Below the pieces are notes generated by a model. That model searched no databases, was not told the DNA's origin, and saw only the letters and a program-made list of their open reading frames with translations. A stretch of 64,000 nt of DNA from Halocatena marina. Lineage in GTDB: Archaea; Halobacteriota; Halobacteria; Halobacteriales; Haloarculaceae. Made by a program: the position numbers and the translations under genes. The stretch lies in assembly GCF_025913575.1 (NCBI RefSeq), contig NZ_CP109785.1, positions 806,001 to 870,000 on the forward strand, given 5' to 3'. Shown in pieces: positions 55,107-64,000 of this stretch; position 1 is the first letter of the stretch; each line of letters starts with the position of its first letter.

Positions 55107-55364
55107 ACAGTCGATCTGTCGGCCGTCGGGTTATGTATGTTTGTCTCGGCACGTATTCGGAAGCTGTGAGACACAGTTAACAGATAATGGTAATACAATG
55201 ATGGATTCACAAAGGGAACGCGTTGCTAACAGCGCACATCACACCACCTTAACAACTCCAGCGGATGAAGACGATCGAAATCGTCCGTGACCTACGCCGT
55301 ATTGACCAGTACGTGCAGTGAATATCTGATAACTTCTGTGACAGCCTATATTTGATTTGTGGTA

Positions 55365-55787
55365 CTACTCGTTTGGTGACTCTGAAGGTGCGACAGAATG
55401 CTCGTTTGCGAGGTCAGCGAACGCGACTGTTGGGGTAACGCGTTCGATTTCGACCTCAACCTCGTCACCAGGATTACAGTCTGGAACAATGATGACGTAG
55501 CCACGCTCGACCTTTGCAATACCATCGCCTTCACTACCGACGGCTTCGATCGTCACAGTTCGCTGATCACCTTCCGTAACTGGAGGTGTCGGCTCAGTCG
55601 CTTCTGTCTCCGTTTCGACGAAACCGTCGCTATCTGGCGTATTCAACAGAGCGATACGGTAAACTGATCCGGGACTGATCGTTCCATGAGTGACCTCGTC
55701 GTCTGGTATCTCGATGACGTAATCGTCCCCACGGTGTTCGACTGTTCCGGTGAACACCGTGCGGAGATTATCCGAAATCTCGACCAT
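55365..55787 (-). CDS. TRAM domain protein
   Basis: This 140-residue protein has an N-terminal beta-rich part (residues 1-60) and a C-terminal TRAM domain (about 73-125; RTVTIEAVGSEGDGIAKVERGYVIIVP, then GDEVEVEIERV), a small beta-barrel RNA-binding module. Haloarchaeal TRAM proteins are common and may act on RNA in cold or translation. The gap to 55,106 (258 bases) holds nothing. Confidence 0.85.
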   Translation of the reverse strand: MVEISDNLRTVFTGTVEHRGDDYVIEIPDDEVTHGTISPGSVYRIALLNTPDSDGFVETETEATEPTPPVTEGDQRTVTIEAVGSEGDGIAKVERGYVIIVPDCNPGDEVEVEIERVTPTVAFADLANEHSVAPSESPNE

Positions 55788-56227
55788 AGATTTGATAGAT
55801 GAACGCCGGTGTTAAGAAAACATCCCTCTAGCGCGGCAACCTGTGTCGGAAATTTTCTTTTGACAGTGTTTAAATATCTATATATGAGTATGATTTCTAG
55901 ATGTCGTGTGAAGAATAAAGATGTGGTGATTGTGGATGGTTTCTCTGTCGCTGATTGTATACGGTTGTTGGTAGATAGGGAATTCTAGCAGAAGTAATTA
56001 AATATATAGCCGTGATTAAAGTGTCTGGTGTGAGTGCTACGCTGATTGCAGCACCGTTCTACTTAGCAACTTGACGGTGCTGTCGCTTCGAAAGGGGTGA
56101 GTTGTACTGTTACAGCTGAAAAATCGGTATCCGAACAATAGTACTGCTGTAAGGGTCGTGTTGTCTCTCTTTTAGTGACTGGTCTTCGTTTCACACATCA
56201 CCCGGTGTTCGAATCTGGGGTCCGCTA
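55788..56227. other. AT-rich gap, no gene seen
   Basis: Between the TRAM gene and the exported lyase gene (both on the minus strand) no coding frame or repeat is recognised. The composition is lower in GC than the flanks. Confidence 0.4.
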
Positions 56228-59200
56228 TCACGCTTTCCACGATTTGGAGAGTGGGATTGTGAAGTTGCCACCTCGTTTGAGAATATACTCGTACTTCGTA
56301 TTACCCTCCGAAAAGTCCTTGACTGTCGTTGTCTGTCCGACGGTGAGCAGCGCACAATTATTTGACACCCACTTTGCGTCCTTGATCTCGTACGCACCGT
56401 TTCGATTCTCGACGGCGTCTGCGTAGATCCAAGCACCAATCACATCTGAGAGCGAGCACTGGCCAGACAGTCCCTCCGTTATTTTTATCTCGATAGTGTT
56501 ATCGAGACAGAGGTCACAGGTAAAATCCGTTACCGTCCCCTCGATGCGCCCCGACGGATCGTCGATAAGCGGAGCGTTGCATCGTTGCGACTCCAGACAC
56601 ACTCCGTCGTTGAGATAAGCGTACGTCGGCGTTTGTTGATCGTCCTCGGTGTACACCGCGAACACGCCTTTGAACGAGAATACGTTCCCAACAGAGTGAG
56701 TCGTACTATGATCAGATGCACTAGCGACGTAGTCGATGCGTCCGCTTGTCAGCTCGACTTTCACTGCTCGTGCAGTCGGATCATCGCTCTCGACTGGAAC
56801 CGCACTGATCGATTCGATGAATCGGCTCTTTTCGTACGGTTCGATGACAGAGGTGAACACGGTTCGGAGAGCGTTCCCAGACCGGTGTGCGATGAGATAC
56901 GTAAACGCATCAGGGTTGTCTCCACGTTGTGGTGGGTCGCCTTCGGCGAGCGCGACAGTATCAGCATCCGCAACCATCGTTAATCGAAGATGCGGTCGAG
57001 TCTTCTCCGAGCGAACGTTCCAGTGGTCAGCGACGCTCCAATCGACGCTGAATGGCGGACTTGGATCATCGTCACACCGAACGTTGTACAGGTAGTTGAA
57101 ACCGTTCCCGACCGACTCGTTGTAGTCGGTATTTTTTCCGTGTCCGGGCTTTGGCACATCCACTCCAGCGTACGTGCCGCGTTGCTGTGCTGTGAGTGTG
57201 AGACCGTGCGTCGTGACGCCCGTTTGTGATTTCATTCCTTTCCATCCCTCGTTCGTTTCGAAGAACGCCACGGGCGTGCCATCCAGCTTGAAATCTTCGA
57301 AGAGAAGCCGGCCGATCTGGTTGTTGTCGGTCGCGCCAAAGACGCCCATCCGGTCATCGGTCGTGCTATCGAGTGAGAACGATCCTCTCCCGAGCGTCGA
57401 TCCATTGGCGGTGAGACCGACATCGACACCGATACCGGCGACGGAAACGGTGAGTTCGAGTTTACCGTCTACTGTGCAGGCATAACTCGAATCGTACGAA
57501 TCGGTTCCAACGTGAGTCTGTCCTCTGTATCTCTCGATTTCAGGCGGCGCGATGTCACGACCACGCATCCCGGACGTAACGGACACGCTGTCTCCACTCG
57601 ATTCTGTCGTACTGGTGTTGAATAATCCGATCCTCTCCCAGTTTATCTCTTCGTAATCGTCCCAAACTTCCGTCTCAGGGTAGAACAGCCCGAGCCGAAG
57701 ATTCGCATCGCGAGACAAACCGATACCGGCACACACGTGTCGACCCCCCATATCTTGACCGAGATAGACCGACTGATTGATCGGCCATCGAGCGCCCAAC
57801 AGTGCAGCATCGATGGTCACGCTGGCCGTCGTCTCTCCGTCTGATCGAACGGCGACGCCACGCCAATCACGCGTGTTTGGAGACGTGTTAATGAGTTCTA
57901 TGGCGCTGTGTTCGGTCGTTCTCGATCGACGGCTCGATACCCTCCCTCCCCCATCGTGAAGAACAAGCGACTCGTAGTTTTGTTTTGCCTTCTGTGTCGA
58001 TCGGTTGGTCTCTGTCTGTGCTCCATGAAAGCTGAAGTGGTGATCGTGTCCGCCGTCTACCCGGAAGAAATCGACAGCGTAGGAATCGTTTTCATCAACT
58101 GTGATCTGTGCCGTGGTACGCCGGTACTGATCGACTTCCTCATAGACGTTCGAGGCGTCGACATCGAACAGCTGTACGCGGTCTGTGTGATCGAAATGCT
58201 TCGGTGTCGAAACCCACTGCTTCTCTTGTTCGTGCTTGTTGACGAGGACCGTGTTGTGGCTGATAGTGTTTGCCGTCCAGTTCCACCGCTTTGGCCAGTC
58301 GCCGGTTTTTTCTGGATATCCGAGATCCGGTGAAAGATCCAACCCATGAGCGAACACGCCGATGTTCAGGGTGTCGCGGTGGCAATGGCTGGTTCCGTAC
58401 CCGACGTCCGGACCGTATCCGTTTCTGCCATAGTAGGTCCAGATGGCCCGTTTGCTCGACTCTGTGGTACCTGCACGGAGAGCGGTGAATCCGAATCCAG
58501 CGAGCTGTCGACTATCGAGTTCGAGTGGGCCCGCTGCATCGATACTGCGTGTCACTGCGTCAGTGACAGCGTTTGGTTCTCGATCAAATATCCCTCCACG
58601 GAGCCCCTGAGTAGTGTTGCTGTTTCTCAGATGAATCCACTTGGCAAGCTCTGTCCCGCCGTAGATTGTGTGCGCCTGCACAAGATTATCAATCGGCATC
58701 ATCTCATCGAATCCTGGGTTGCCGGCGTGTTTTGTATCCCCGAGCGAGGGTACGTATTTGTTGAGAAAGACGAGCGACTCCTGTTGATCGATCATCTGCT
58801 TGAAGAAGGCGTTCTCGGTAAGATCAGTTCCCGAGTAGGACTCGTATTCGTTCAACACTTGCCCGACGCTCTGAACCGCACTTTTCACGAGGCTATTGTA
58901 GTGGATACTCCCCTCGAATGGGAACCCATCCCGGTCGAACATCCCGAGAAGCGACGGCAGGACATCGCCTCCCGTGACTCTCCACGCCCCCCACGATGAG
59001 TCATCGCCCGTATGTTTGAGTCCTCCCTCTTTAAAGAGGAAGTCGATCGCATCGCCAGTGTATCCGTTTGGATCATCCTGCACAACTGCCGAGACGGCGA
59101 GTGTGGTCTGGTGTGAGCCAAAATTACCACGAATCTGCGCTCTCTTAATCGCTGGCAGAACTTCCTGCACCAGTCCCGTCTCAATGTTTGAGCGAATCTC

Positions 59201-60292
59201 GGTGACACTTGTTTTGGGTGTGAGTCCGCTGAACTCCGTCGTTTTTCCATCGAGAAAGGAAGTGAGCTTCTTATCACCTGTTTGTGCCGGAAATACAGCA
59301 TCGTACGCGATCAAGAGCTCCTTGATCCAGTACGATTCCCAGATCGACCCGATCTGTTTCCCGCGTCCCGTTCCCCCGTGTCCCGGGTTCGGAAACCCGT
59401 TCTGTGCCGTGTATCCTCCATCATCGAAGTAAACGGTGTTCTGAAGGGAGAACTCGGGGTAGACATCTGCAACGCGATCAAGAATTACAGAAGCGGCACG
59501 GGCGTATTTCTGCTTGCGCGTGTAGAGATAGGCCTCGGACAGTGTACCTACCAGTGACCGATATCCGTAGACGACCATCCAATGATGTGTCCACGCGACC
59601 GGTACCCAGCGTTGACCGGCTGTCCCGATATCGCCGTTCGTGTCGACCCAACCCAGCCCGTCGTCGACACCCCACTTTTTCCCTTTCTCCGGATGCTCTT
59701 CATTTACGAGGTGAGATTCGTCCGCGAGCTCCGGATCGAACGTTCCTTTGTCGTCCAGCCCGCTTTGACGATACGCCTCGAAGTCGTTCGTCGGCAGTGT
59801 ATACTTCCCGTTGGTGATCTTCCACTGTTTGCCGGGCTCAGTCGCGGGCTCGATTCCGTCGACCGGAAATTTTGCTTCCCACTCGCTTGATTCAGGCGGG
59901 TGACTGGCCGTCTGTCTCGCGAGCCACGCCGATCGCGGGATGTTTTGTGATCCAACGTATCGCCAGAGATCATCGAGTGTAAAGTATGAGAGAATAGTAT
60001 CCGCGGCCGCGACTACGTCGTCTCGGACCGTCTTGGCCCAGTCATACTTCTGGATGTTTTTGCGTGCTGCTTGGCGCTCTGATGATGTGTAGTATGTCGG
60101 TCGAGATTTCCCCGATCCCGACGCTGTCTTCGCTGTCGCGTTCTCCGAAGACGCCAATAGCCCGAGAGTTGTGATGCTTGAGGCCTTCATGAAATTACGA
60201 CGATTCACAGGCGAGCTGTCGGCCACGCATCCAAGATTACGAGAATCCGTTCCGTTCGCACGAATACGACACTTCTCGGCTGTATCGACCAT
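56228..60292 (-). CDS. Tat-exported heparinase II/III-like polysaccharide lyase
   Basis: This 1354-residue protein starts with a twin-arginine signal (NRRNFMKASS, residues 30-39, followed by a hydrophobic stretch), so it is folded and exported. The (alpha/alpha) toroid lies around 70-560 (for example WESYWIKELLIAYDAV and GSHQTTLAVSAV). A heparinase II/III-like beta domain begins near 610 with GTSHCHRDTLNIGVFAHG and DLGYPEKTG. A lectin-like insert around 840-1010 (DGKLELTVSVAGIG and on) interrupts it. A Cys-containing C-terminal domain (1235-1354; FTCDLCLDN) has no clear family. It probably cleaves an acidic polysaccharide; the substrate is unknown. Confidence 0.85.
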   Translation of the reverse strand: MVDTAEKCRIRANGTDSRNLGCVADSSPVNRRNFMKASSITTLGLLASSENATAKTASGSGKSRPTYYTSSERQAARKNIQKYDWAKTVRDDVVAAADTILSYFTLDDLWRYVGSQNIPRSAWLARQTASHPPESSEWEAKFPVDGIEPATEPGKQWKITNGKYTLPTNDFEAYRQSGLDDKGTFDPELADESHLVNEEHPEKGKKWGVDDGLGWVDTNGDIGTAGQRWVPVAWTHHWMVVYGYRSLVGTLSEAYLYTRKQKYARAASVILDRVADVYPEFSLQNTVYFDDGGYTAQNGFPNPGHGGTGRGKQIGSIWESYWIKELLIAYDAVFPAQTGDKKLTSFLDGKTTEFSGLTPKTSVTEIRSNIETGLVQEVLPAIKRAQIRGNFGSHQTTLAVSAVVQDDPNGYTGDAIDFLFKEGGLKHTGDDSSWGAWRVTGGDVLPSLLGMFDRDGFPFEGSIHYNSLVKSAVQSVGQVLNEYESYSGTDLTENAFFKQMIDQQESLVFLNKYVPSLGDTKHAGNPGFDEMMPIDNLVQAHTIYGGTELAKWIHLRNSNTTQGLRGGIFDREPNAVTDAVTRSIDAAGPLELDSRQLAGFGFTALRAGTTESSKRAIWTYYGRNGYGPDVGYGTSHCHRDTLNIGVFAHGLDLSPDLGYPEKTGDWPKRWNWTANTISHNTVLVNKHEQEKQWVSTPKHFDHTDRVQLFDVDASNVYEEVDQYRRTTAQITVDENDSYAVDFFRVDGGHDHHFSFHGAQTETNRSTQKAKQNYESLVLHDGGGRVSSRRSRTTEHSAIELINTSPNTRDWRGVAVRSDGETTASVTIDAALLGARWPINQSVYLGQDMGGRHVCAGIGLSRDANLRLGLFYPETEVWDDYEEINWERIGLFNTSTTESSGDSVSVTSGMRGRDIAPPEIERYRGQTHVGTDSYDSSYACTVDGKLELTVSVAGIGVDVGLTANGSTLGRGSFSLDSTTDDRMGVFGATDNNQIGRLLFEDFKLDGTPVAFFETNEGWKGMKSQTGVTTHGLTLTAQQRGTYAGVDVPKPGHGKNTDYNESVGNGFNYLYNVRCDDDPSPPFSVDWSVADHWNVRSEKTRPHLRLTMVADADTVALAEGDPPQRGDNPDAFTYLIAHRSGNALRTVFTSVIEPYEKSRFIESISAVPVESDDPTARAVKVELTSGRIDYVASASDHSTTHSVGNVFSFKGVFAVYTEDDQQTPTYAYLNDGVCLESQRCNAPLIDDPSGRIEGTVTDFTCDLCLDNTIEIKITEGLSGQCSLSDVIGAWIYADAVENRNGAYEIKDAKWVSNNCALLTVGQTTTVKDFSEGNTKYEYILKRGGNFTIPLSKSWKA

Positions 60293-60800
60293 TATGCCGA
60301 GTTAACACTATCAGGAAATAAGATTTTTGATCAAATAAATATAATATGTCTAAAATAGTGGCTGAAATATGACGGTATATTATATCTGAATGCATTTTTC
60401 AGTTCAGTGGAGAAAGCAGATAGAGGGCGCTTATCGAGAGATTTGTGAATAAAGATCTATTCTTTGGATTGAAAGGTATATTATTAGCAAAGAATTTTTA
60501 TTTGATATGTTAGTGAGTTAGGACGGTTGCTCTTCGTAGTGTGGCACTGTGAGCGATCGATGAGGAAAGCTAACAAAGTCTCAATCACTCGTCGGTGAGT
60601 GAAAATATATCTGTCACCGAACAACCCGACTCACGTGGATTTGCCAACGTCCTGTTTTCATTCGTCCCCCTCATCGTTGTTTTGCAACGGCGTACGTCGG
60701 GAGAATACTGTGGGGGATAACTCGATCGAAAAACGCGTTTAATGTGATAGAATACGTGATGAATGTGTGAGTAGATCGGAAGACAGTCGAATACTCTTTT
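60293..60800. other. AT-rich gap, no gene seen
   Basis: About 500 bases upstream of the exported lyase gene hold only short, stop-rich frames. Regulatory sites for the lyase are likely here but none is distinct. Confidence 0.4.
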
Positions 60801-61214
60801 ATGTCTGCTCACGAAGTGGATACGATGGCGACACGAACTACGGATCCGGAGTGGGAATACGCTGTGATCGGAACGACTCTCTGCGTTTCGGTCGGAGCCG
60901 TTCTGCTCGGCGTGTTCCAGCTTGTCGACGGCGAGTCAGTCGGTACTGTTCCACTTTTTTTCGGAGGCACCGGTCTCGGGCTTCTCATTTATCGCTGGTA
61001 TAGTCGGACGTGGCGAGCTGATGACGGGACCGATTCGTCTGTAACTGCTTTCAAAGACGATTCATACGCAGCCCTCTTGGAACGCTACACTCGTAACATC
61101 GACGATACGACGTCTGATGATCAATTTTTAGATATTCGACCTCCCTGTTCGGACGACGATGACGAACAGGACGAATCCACCGCAGAGCGCAGCATCGTCC
61201 CGAAGCGAAACTAA
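60801..61214 (+). CDS. Small membrane protein of unknown function
   Basis: This 137-residue protein (or 129 from the ATG at 60825, MATRTTDPEW) has two predicted helices (YAVIGTTLCVSVGAVLLGVFQL and VGTVPLFFGGTGLGLLIY) followed by a hydrophilic, Asp-rich C-terminal tail. No family is recognised. Confidence 0.5.
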   Translation: MSAHEVDTMATRTTDPEWEYAVIGTTLCVSVGAVLLGVFQLVDGESVGTVPLFFGGTGLGLLIYRWYSRTWRADDGTDSSVTAFKDDSYAALLERYTRNIDDTTSDDQFLDIRPPCSDDDDEQDESTAERSIVPKRN

Positions 61215-61298
61215 CGCTGTCGATGGCACAACCCTATCTGGATGGGTAGTGGGAGAATGTACAACTCTGACTCGATTTGGAATTATCCTGTTGGAGAC

Positions 61299-61427
61299 TC
61301 ACAGTCCCGGCGCGATTCCGACGTACACGGCGATGATGTACAGGCCACAAATGGCGGCCAATACGAGGATGAGCAGGATAAGATAATCGAATGCTCCCTT
61401 GATCGTCGTCAGTTGTGGAATACGCAT
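61299..61427 (-). CDS. Small membrane protein (42 aa)
   Basis: A 42-residue frame starts MRIPQLTTIKGAFD and continues with a hydrophobic span (YLILLILVLAAICGLYIIAVYV) and GIAPGL. One membrane helix is predicted. Small frames of this type are usually real in haloarchaea. Confidence 0.55.
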   Translation of the reverse strand: MRIPQLTTIKGAFDYLILLILVLAAICGLYIIAVYVGIAPGL

Positions 61428-61895
61428 GTGGCTGTATACCGATTTGATCGTAATAACAACAACGGCATTTTATAACATCATATTGCCACTTCTATTGTAG
61501 AATTGGTCAATAATTAGCGAAATACGCGCTTCGCACGGACCATCCTCTTCCCGGTGAGAAACAAATGATCACACGCATCCCTGATCTCGACCGAAATCAT
61601 TATAATCTAACCTTAATAGGCAGCTAATAGATCACGAACTCTCGTACGTTGGGGTTTCTAGTCATCATTGAATGTAGGTAGCGAAGACGGTAATTCAATA
61701 CTAATCTCCTATGCTCCACTACGATGTAGGATCTAGCCAAGCTTAATAGTAGAGATGTACGCAAGCAGTATCCTCGAATGTCTGTTCACTCTCTCGGTAC
61801 AGAGCCGAAGTCATCCACTATGTGTACGGTATTATCTGTCGATGTTATGTATCCGAATCTATTCGACACGCAGAAATACTTAGATTTTTTTACCC
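61428..61895. other. Gap, no gene seen
   Basis: No coding frame of interest is seen. The stretch before the IS630-type gene includes a TTTTTTT tract near 61,886-61,892 that could be a terminator of an upstream transcript. Confidence 0.3.
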
Positions 61896-61913
61896 ATGGT
61901 TGTTATCCGTACC

Positions 61914-62336
61914 ATGGACAAACTCGCCAACGTCACGGTTGAACGCCTTCGAGAGGCTCTCAACGAGGCTGAAAGCGCGAAGGCAGCAAAGCGTCTCATG
62001 ATTGCGCTGGCGTACAAAGATGGTGTTTCGGTAGATACACTGAGCGCTCGCTATGGACTGTCGCGTTCGACAGTGTATTCGTGGCTCGATCGCTTCGAGT
62101 ACCGCTCAATCGAAGAGGCAGTACACGACGATTCCAGACCCGGGCGGCCACCAAAACTCAGCGACAAACAGCAATCTGCGCTTCAGACTGCACTCGAATC
62201 ATCGCCCACGGACTTCGATTACGAGCAGTCATCGTGGACTCCAGAGCTGCTCCAGCAACACATTAAACGCAATTTTGAGGTGTCCTACTCATTAGGTCAC
62301 GTTCGTCGCTTACTCCGTGAAACTGCCAATCGATAA
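61914..62336 (+). CDS. IS630-type HTH protein without a catalytic domain
   Basis: This 140-residue protein carries the N-terminal DNA-binding part of IS630-type transposases: LSARYGLSRSTVYSWLDRF (HTH), the basic DDSRPGRPPKLSDKQQSALQ linker and a second helix-rich part. The DDE catalytic domain is absent and the frame ends with a normal stop. Stand-alone proteins of this kind are frequent in haloarchaea, either decayed transposases or domesticated regulators. The ATG at 61914 (MDKLANV) is likely; 61896 is a possible longer start. No terminal inverted repeats were found. Confidence 0.7.
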   Translation: MDKLANVTVERLREALNEAESAKAAKRLMIALAYKDGVSVDTLSARYGLSRSTVYSWLDRFEYRSIEEAVHDDSRPGRPPKLSDKQQSALQTALESSPTDFDYEQSSWTPELLQQHIKRNFEVSYSLGHVRRLLRETANR

Positions 62337-62469
62337 CCTAAATGTTCCTTATGCGTACCCACTTTGTACCGGGTTCAAAGGCGTGTATACCGTGAATATG
62401 GTCTCATTGGTGGTTCTATGGAATATAGGAAGTCAATAACTTTCCTGAGATACCACCTATTCATCAGTG

Positions 62470-62607
62470 ATGTCCGAGTGGTTGACTGACAGTGATTGGG
62501 AGCGTATCGCGATGTTTGCGAATACTAGTATGCACGATCGTACCCCGGAGCTGCTGCTTCCAGAAGATGGAGCCGATATCGACGATACTCACCACGGTAG
62601 TACTTGA
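62470..62607 (+). CDS. Small acidic protein (45 aa)
   Basis: A 45-residue frame MSEWLTDSDWERIAMFANTS and ending DIDDTHHGST is acidic, as most haloarchaeal proteins are, and the W-L-x-D-x-D-W-x-R-I phrase recalls small haloarchaeal proteins of unknown function. The gap from 62,337 to 62,757 holds nothing else. Confidence 0.55.
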   Translation: MSEWLTDSDWERIAMFANTSMHDRTPELLLPEDGADIDDTHHGST

Positions 62608-62757
62608 GTGACGGTACACACAAGAACGGAAAATCGTTGATCGAACGGTACCGCTTCGATCGTCTATTTTGCGCTCGATACTGCATCTTTGCTACTACCG
62701 TCTCTGTGTTCTCAGATAATAGAATAGTTGGATTAGATTATTGAGCAATGAAACAGG

Positions 62758-63033
62758 TCACACAAGGTTCTCTGCTTCGATTGTCTGCCAGATTTCTGTC
62801 CCCTGTTCGGTGATTCCGTAAACTCGTCCCTTTCGACGATCTTCTGAAACGAGTAGCTCAACGAGCGATCGTTCTCGGAGCCGTCCAAGCGCACGCGAGA
62901 CATGAGATATCGAGATATCTGCGTCATCGGCTATCTGCGATGGTGTCGCAGGACCGACTGCTAGTCGCTTGAGAACGGCTACGCGATAATTAGAGCTAAT
63001 AACGAAACTCACTTCGTCCCAGTTTGGTGTCAT
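62758..63033 (-). CDS. Winged-helix DNA-binding protein (91 aa)
   Basis: This 91-residue protein is a single winged HTH of the ArsR/MarR-like type: VISSNYRVAVLKRLAVGPATPSQIADDADISISHVSRALGRLRERSLVELL followed by a wing (SEDRRKGRVYGITEQG). Haloarchaeal proteins of this size are single-domain regulators. The target is unknown. Confidence 0.82.
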   Translation of the reverse strand: MTPNWDEVSFVISSNYRVAVLKRLAVGPATPSQIADDADISISHVSRALGRLRERSLVELLVSEDRRKGRVYGITEQGTEIWQTIEAENLV

Positions 63034-63317
63034 TGGGTGTCCTCCATGGTGTCACAGTCGTCCTCACAACGTCCCGTATTATCCGAATACAGGTTTAGTA
63101 ATATACCACGTACCACAGCAGTTGCGTGTGTCTACTTTTTGTTAGTTAAGTTAAATAACTTTGCCTTGCGAATCGTAGCTCAGCAGTCATCCTTACGAAG
63201 CGGGCGATTATTGTTTGGGACTAATTACTCCGGTAAAGGTCGCTGCTTCGCTGATCTTCGAGTATCACAGAGGATCATGTAACATATCCATTTGAGGAAC
63301 CTATTCATTCCTTACTC

Positions 63318-63335
63318 ATACGGTAGAAACCGTAT
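63318..63335. terminator. Hairpin ATACGGT-AGAA-ACCGTAT
   Basis: A perfect 7-base stem with a GNRA-like AGAA loop lies in the gap 63034-63460, which otherwise shows no gene. It could be a terminator, an operator of the DUF1616 gene or a structured RNA element. Confidence 0.4.
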
Positions 63336-63460
63336 AACAATGCGCGAACACTGGCTGAAATCAGTTCAATGGGCACCCCGATAATCAATCCATTGAGTCG
63401 TTTGGCTCGCTCTTATCACTTCATTAGATCCAAAGAGTGCGGACGGGGGAGGCTTCAGAG

Positions 63461-64000
63461 GTGGATACGGTGACAAACGCAACTTCAGAGCGGTCGTGGT
63501 GGCGTCGGCTCATCACTGGTTCGCTCCTATGGGAAACCATTCTCGTTATCGGTTTTGCAGTAATAGCCGATCTTGTTGTCCTGATGGTTGACCGTCCGCC
63601 CATTCGGGCAGTGTTCGGATTTCCACTCCTGTTGTTTTTTCCCGGCTACGCGATCCTGACAGTGTTGTTCCCAGGTCAGCCTCGTCGTTCTCGATACAAC
63701 ACGTTTGATCCACTCTCTCGGAGTATCAGCGGTGTCGAGCGAGTTGCATTGTCGTTCGGCATAAGTCTCGCGCTGATACCACCGATCGCGCTCGTCTTTT
63801 GGACGGTGAACGATCAGGGGTTCGGTGTCCGAGCCATCCTCTGGGTCTTCACTGCGATTATCACGCTCGGAATGATCTATGGGACGTACCGACGCTTTCG
63901 ACTACCAATGCGGGATCGATATCGCATCCCAGTCAGCCACTGGATGTCTGAGCTGCGGACAAACGGGTTCAGCGGGGGAGTGATCGGAACCCTTCTCCGG
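63461..64000 (+). CDS. DUF1616-like membrane protein, partial
   Basis: The frame from a GTG at 63461 (or GTG 63470) runs open to the window end. It has five predicted helices so far, such as LLWETILVIGFAVIADLVVLMV and the conserved FGFPLLLFFPGYAILTVLFPG motif of haloarchaeal DUF1616 proteins, then VERVALSFGISLALIPPIALVFW. A GGGGAGG sequence at 63445-63451 is a good ribosome binding site for 63461. The C-terminal part is cut off. DUF1616 proteins occur in cell-surface and polysaccharide loci, with unknown function. Confidence 0.75.
   Translation, partial: MDTVTNATSERSWWRRLITGSLLWETILVIGFAVIADLVVLMVDRPPIRAVFGFPLLLFFPGYAILTVLFPGQPRRSRYNTFDPLSRSISGVERVALSFGISLALIPPIALVFWTVNDQGFGVRAILWVFTAIITLGMIYGTYRRFRLPMRDRYRIPVSHWMSELRTNGFSGGVIGTLLR

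Noticed and set aside
1-64000. CRISPR array, rRNA, prophage or complete insertion sequence
   Set aside because: No regular direct repeats, no rRNA-like sequence, and no transposase with terminal inverted repeats were seen.

Overview
This window comes from a haloarchaeon (class Halobacteria) of moderate GC. The evidence is the archaeal transcription machinery (TFB, RNA polymerase subunit Rpo11), two bacterio-opsin-activator-like HTH-10 regulators, acidic Asp/Glu-rich proteins, twin-arginine signal peptides on exported proteins and IclR-controlled non-phosphorylated sugar catabolism. The genus cannot be fixed from sequence alone. No rRNA, tRNA or CRISPR was found.

Left part (about 0.5-20 kb) is housekeeping-like: PHP phosphoesterase, purL, a PIN/VapBC-type pair, hisF, a small zinc-finger protein, an HTH-10 regulator, an epimerase, DoxX, rpo11, a CPBP protease, an AsnC-type regulator, AIM24, CapA, a Dyp-peroxidase-like Tat lipoprotein, a DUF389 membrane protein, tfb, cspA and a second HTH-10 regulator. 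It ends at an AT-rich, gene-poor stretch (20,043-21,555).

The middle part (about 21.5-60.3 kb) is an accessory carbohydrate and sugar-acid catabolic island. It holds two intact IclR regulators and one broken one, three enolase-superfamily sugar-acid dehydratases, three Gfo/Idh/MocA oxidoreductases (one recognisable as the haloarchaeal D-xylose dehydrogenase XacA/Gfo6), an HpcH/HpaI aldolase, a 2-keto-3-deoxy-pentonate dehydratase of the FAH fold, a second FAH-fold hydrolase next to an SDR, a D-2-hydroxyacid dehydrogenase, LutB/LutC lactate oxidation proteins, ThuA, a cupin, a GH42 beta-galactosidase, a 1354-residue Tat-exported heparinase II/III-like protein, two MFS carriers and an Nramp-like carrier lacking the metal motifs. 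A plausible flow is: extracellular polymer cleavage, beta-galactoside hydrolysis, sugar oxidation by Gfo/Idh enzymes, dehydration by enolase-superfamily enzymes, then dehydration to 2-oxoglutarate semialdehyde (XacA/KdaD branch), aldol cleavage (HpcH) or diketo hydrolysis (SDR + FAH) yielding pyruvate and lactate, with lactate oxidised by LutBC.

The island carries scars: remnants of ABC importer genes (a MalG-type permease and an OppD-type ATPase), a beta-helix lyase, an IclR gene and a methyltransferase. No intact ABC importer is present. A palindrome TCCGG-N5-CCGGA occurs exactly three times inside the island, two of them in divergent regulatory gaps, and is a candidate operator.

The right end (60.3-64 kb) has small membrane proteins, an orphan IS630-type HTH protein, a winged-helix regulator and the start of a DUF1616 membrane protein cut by the window edge.
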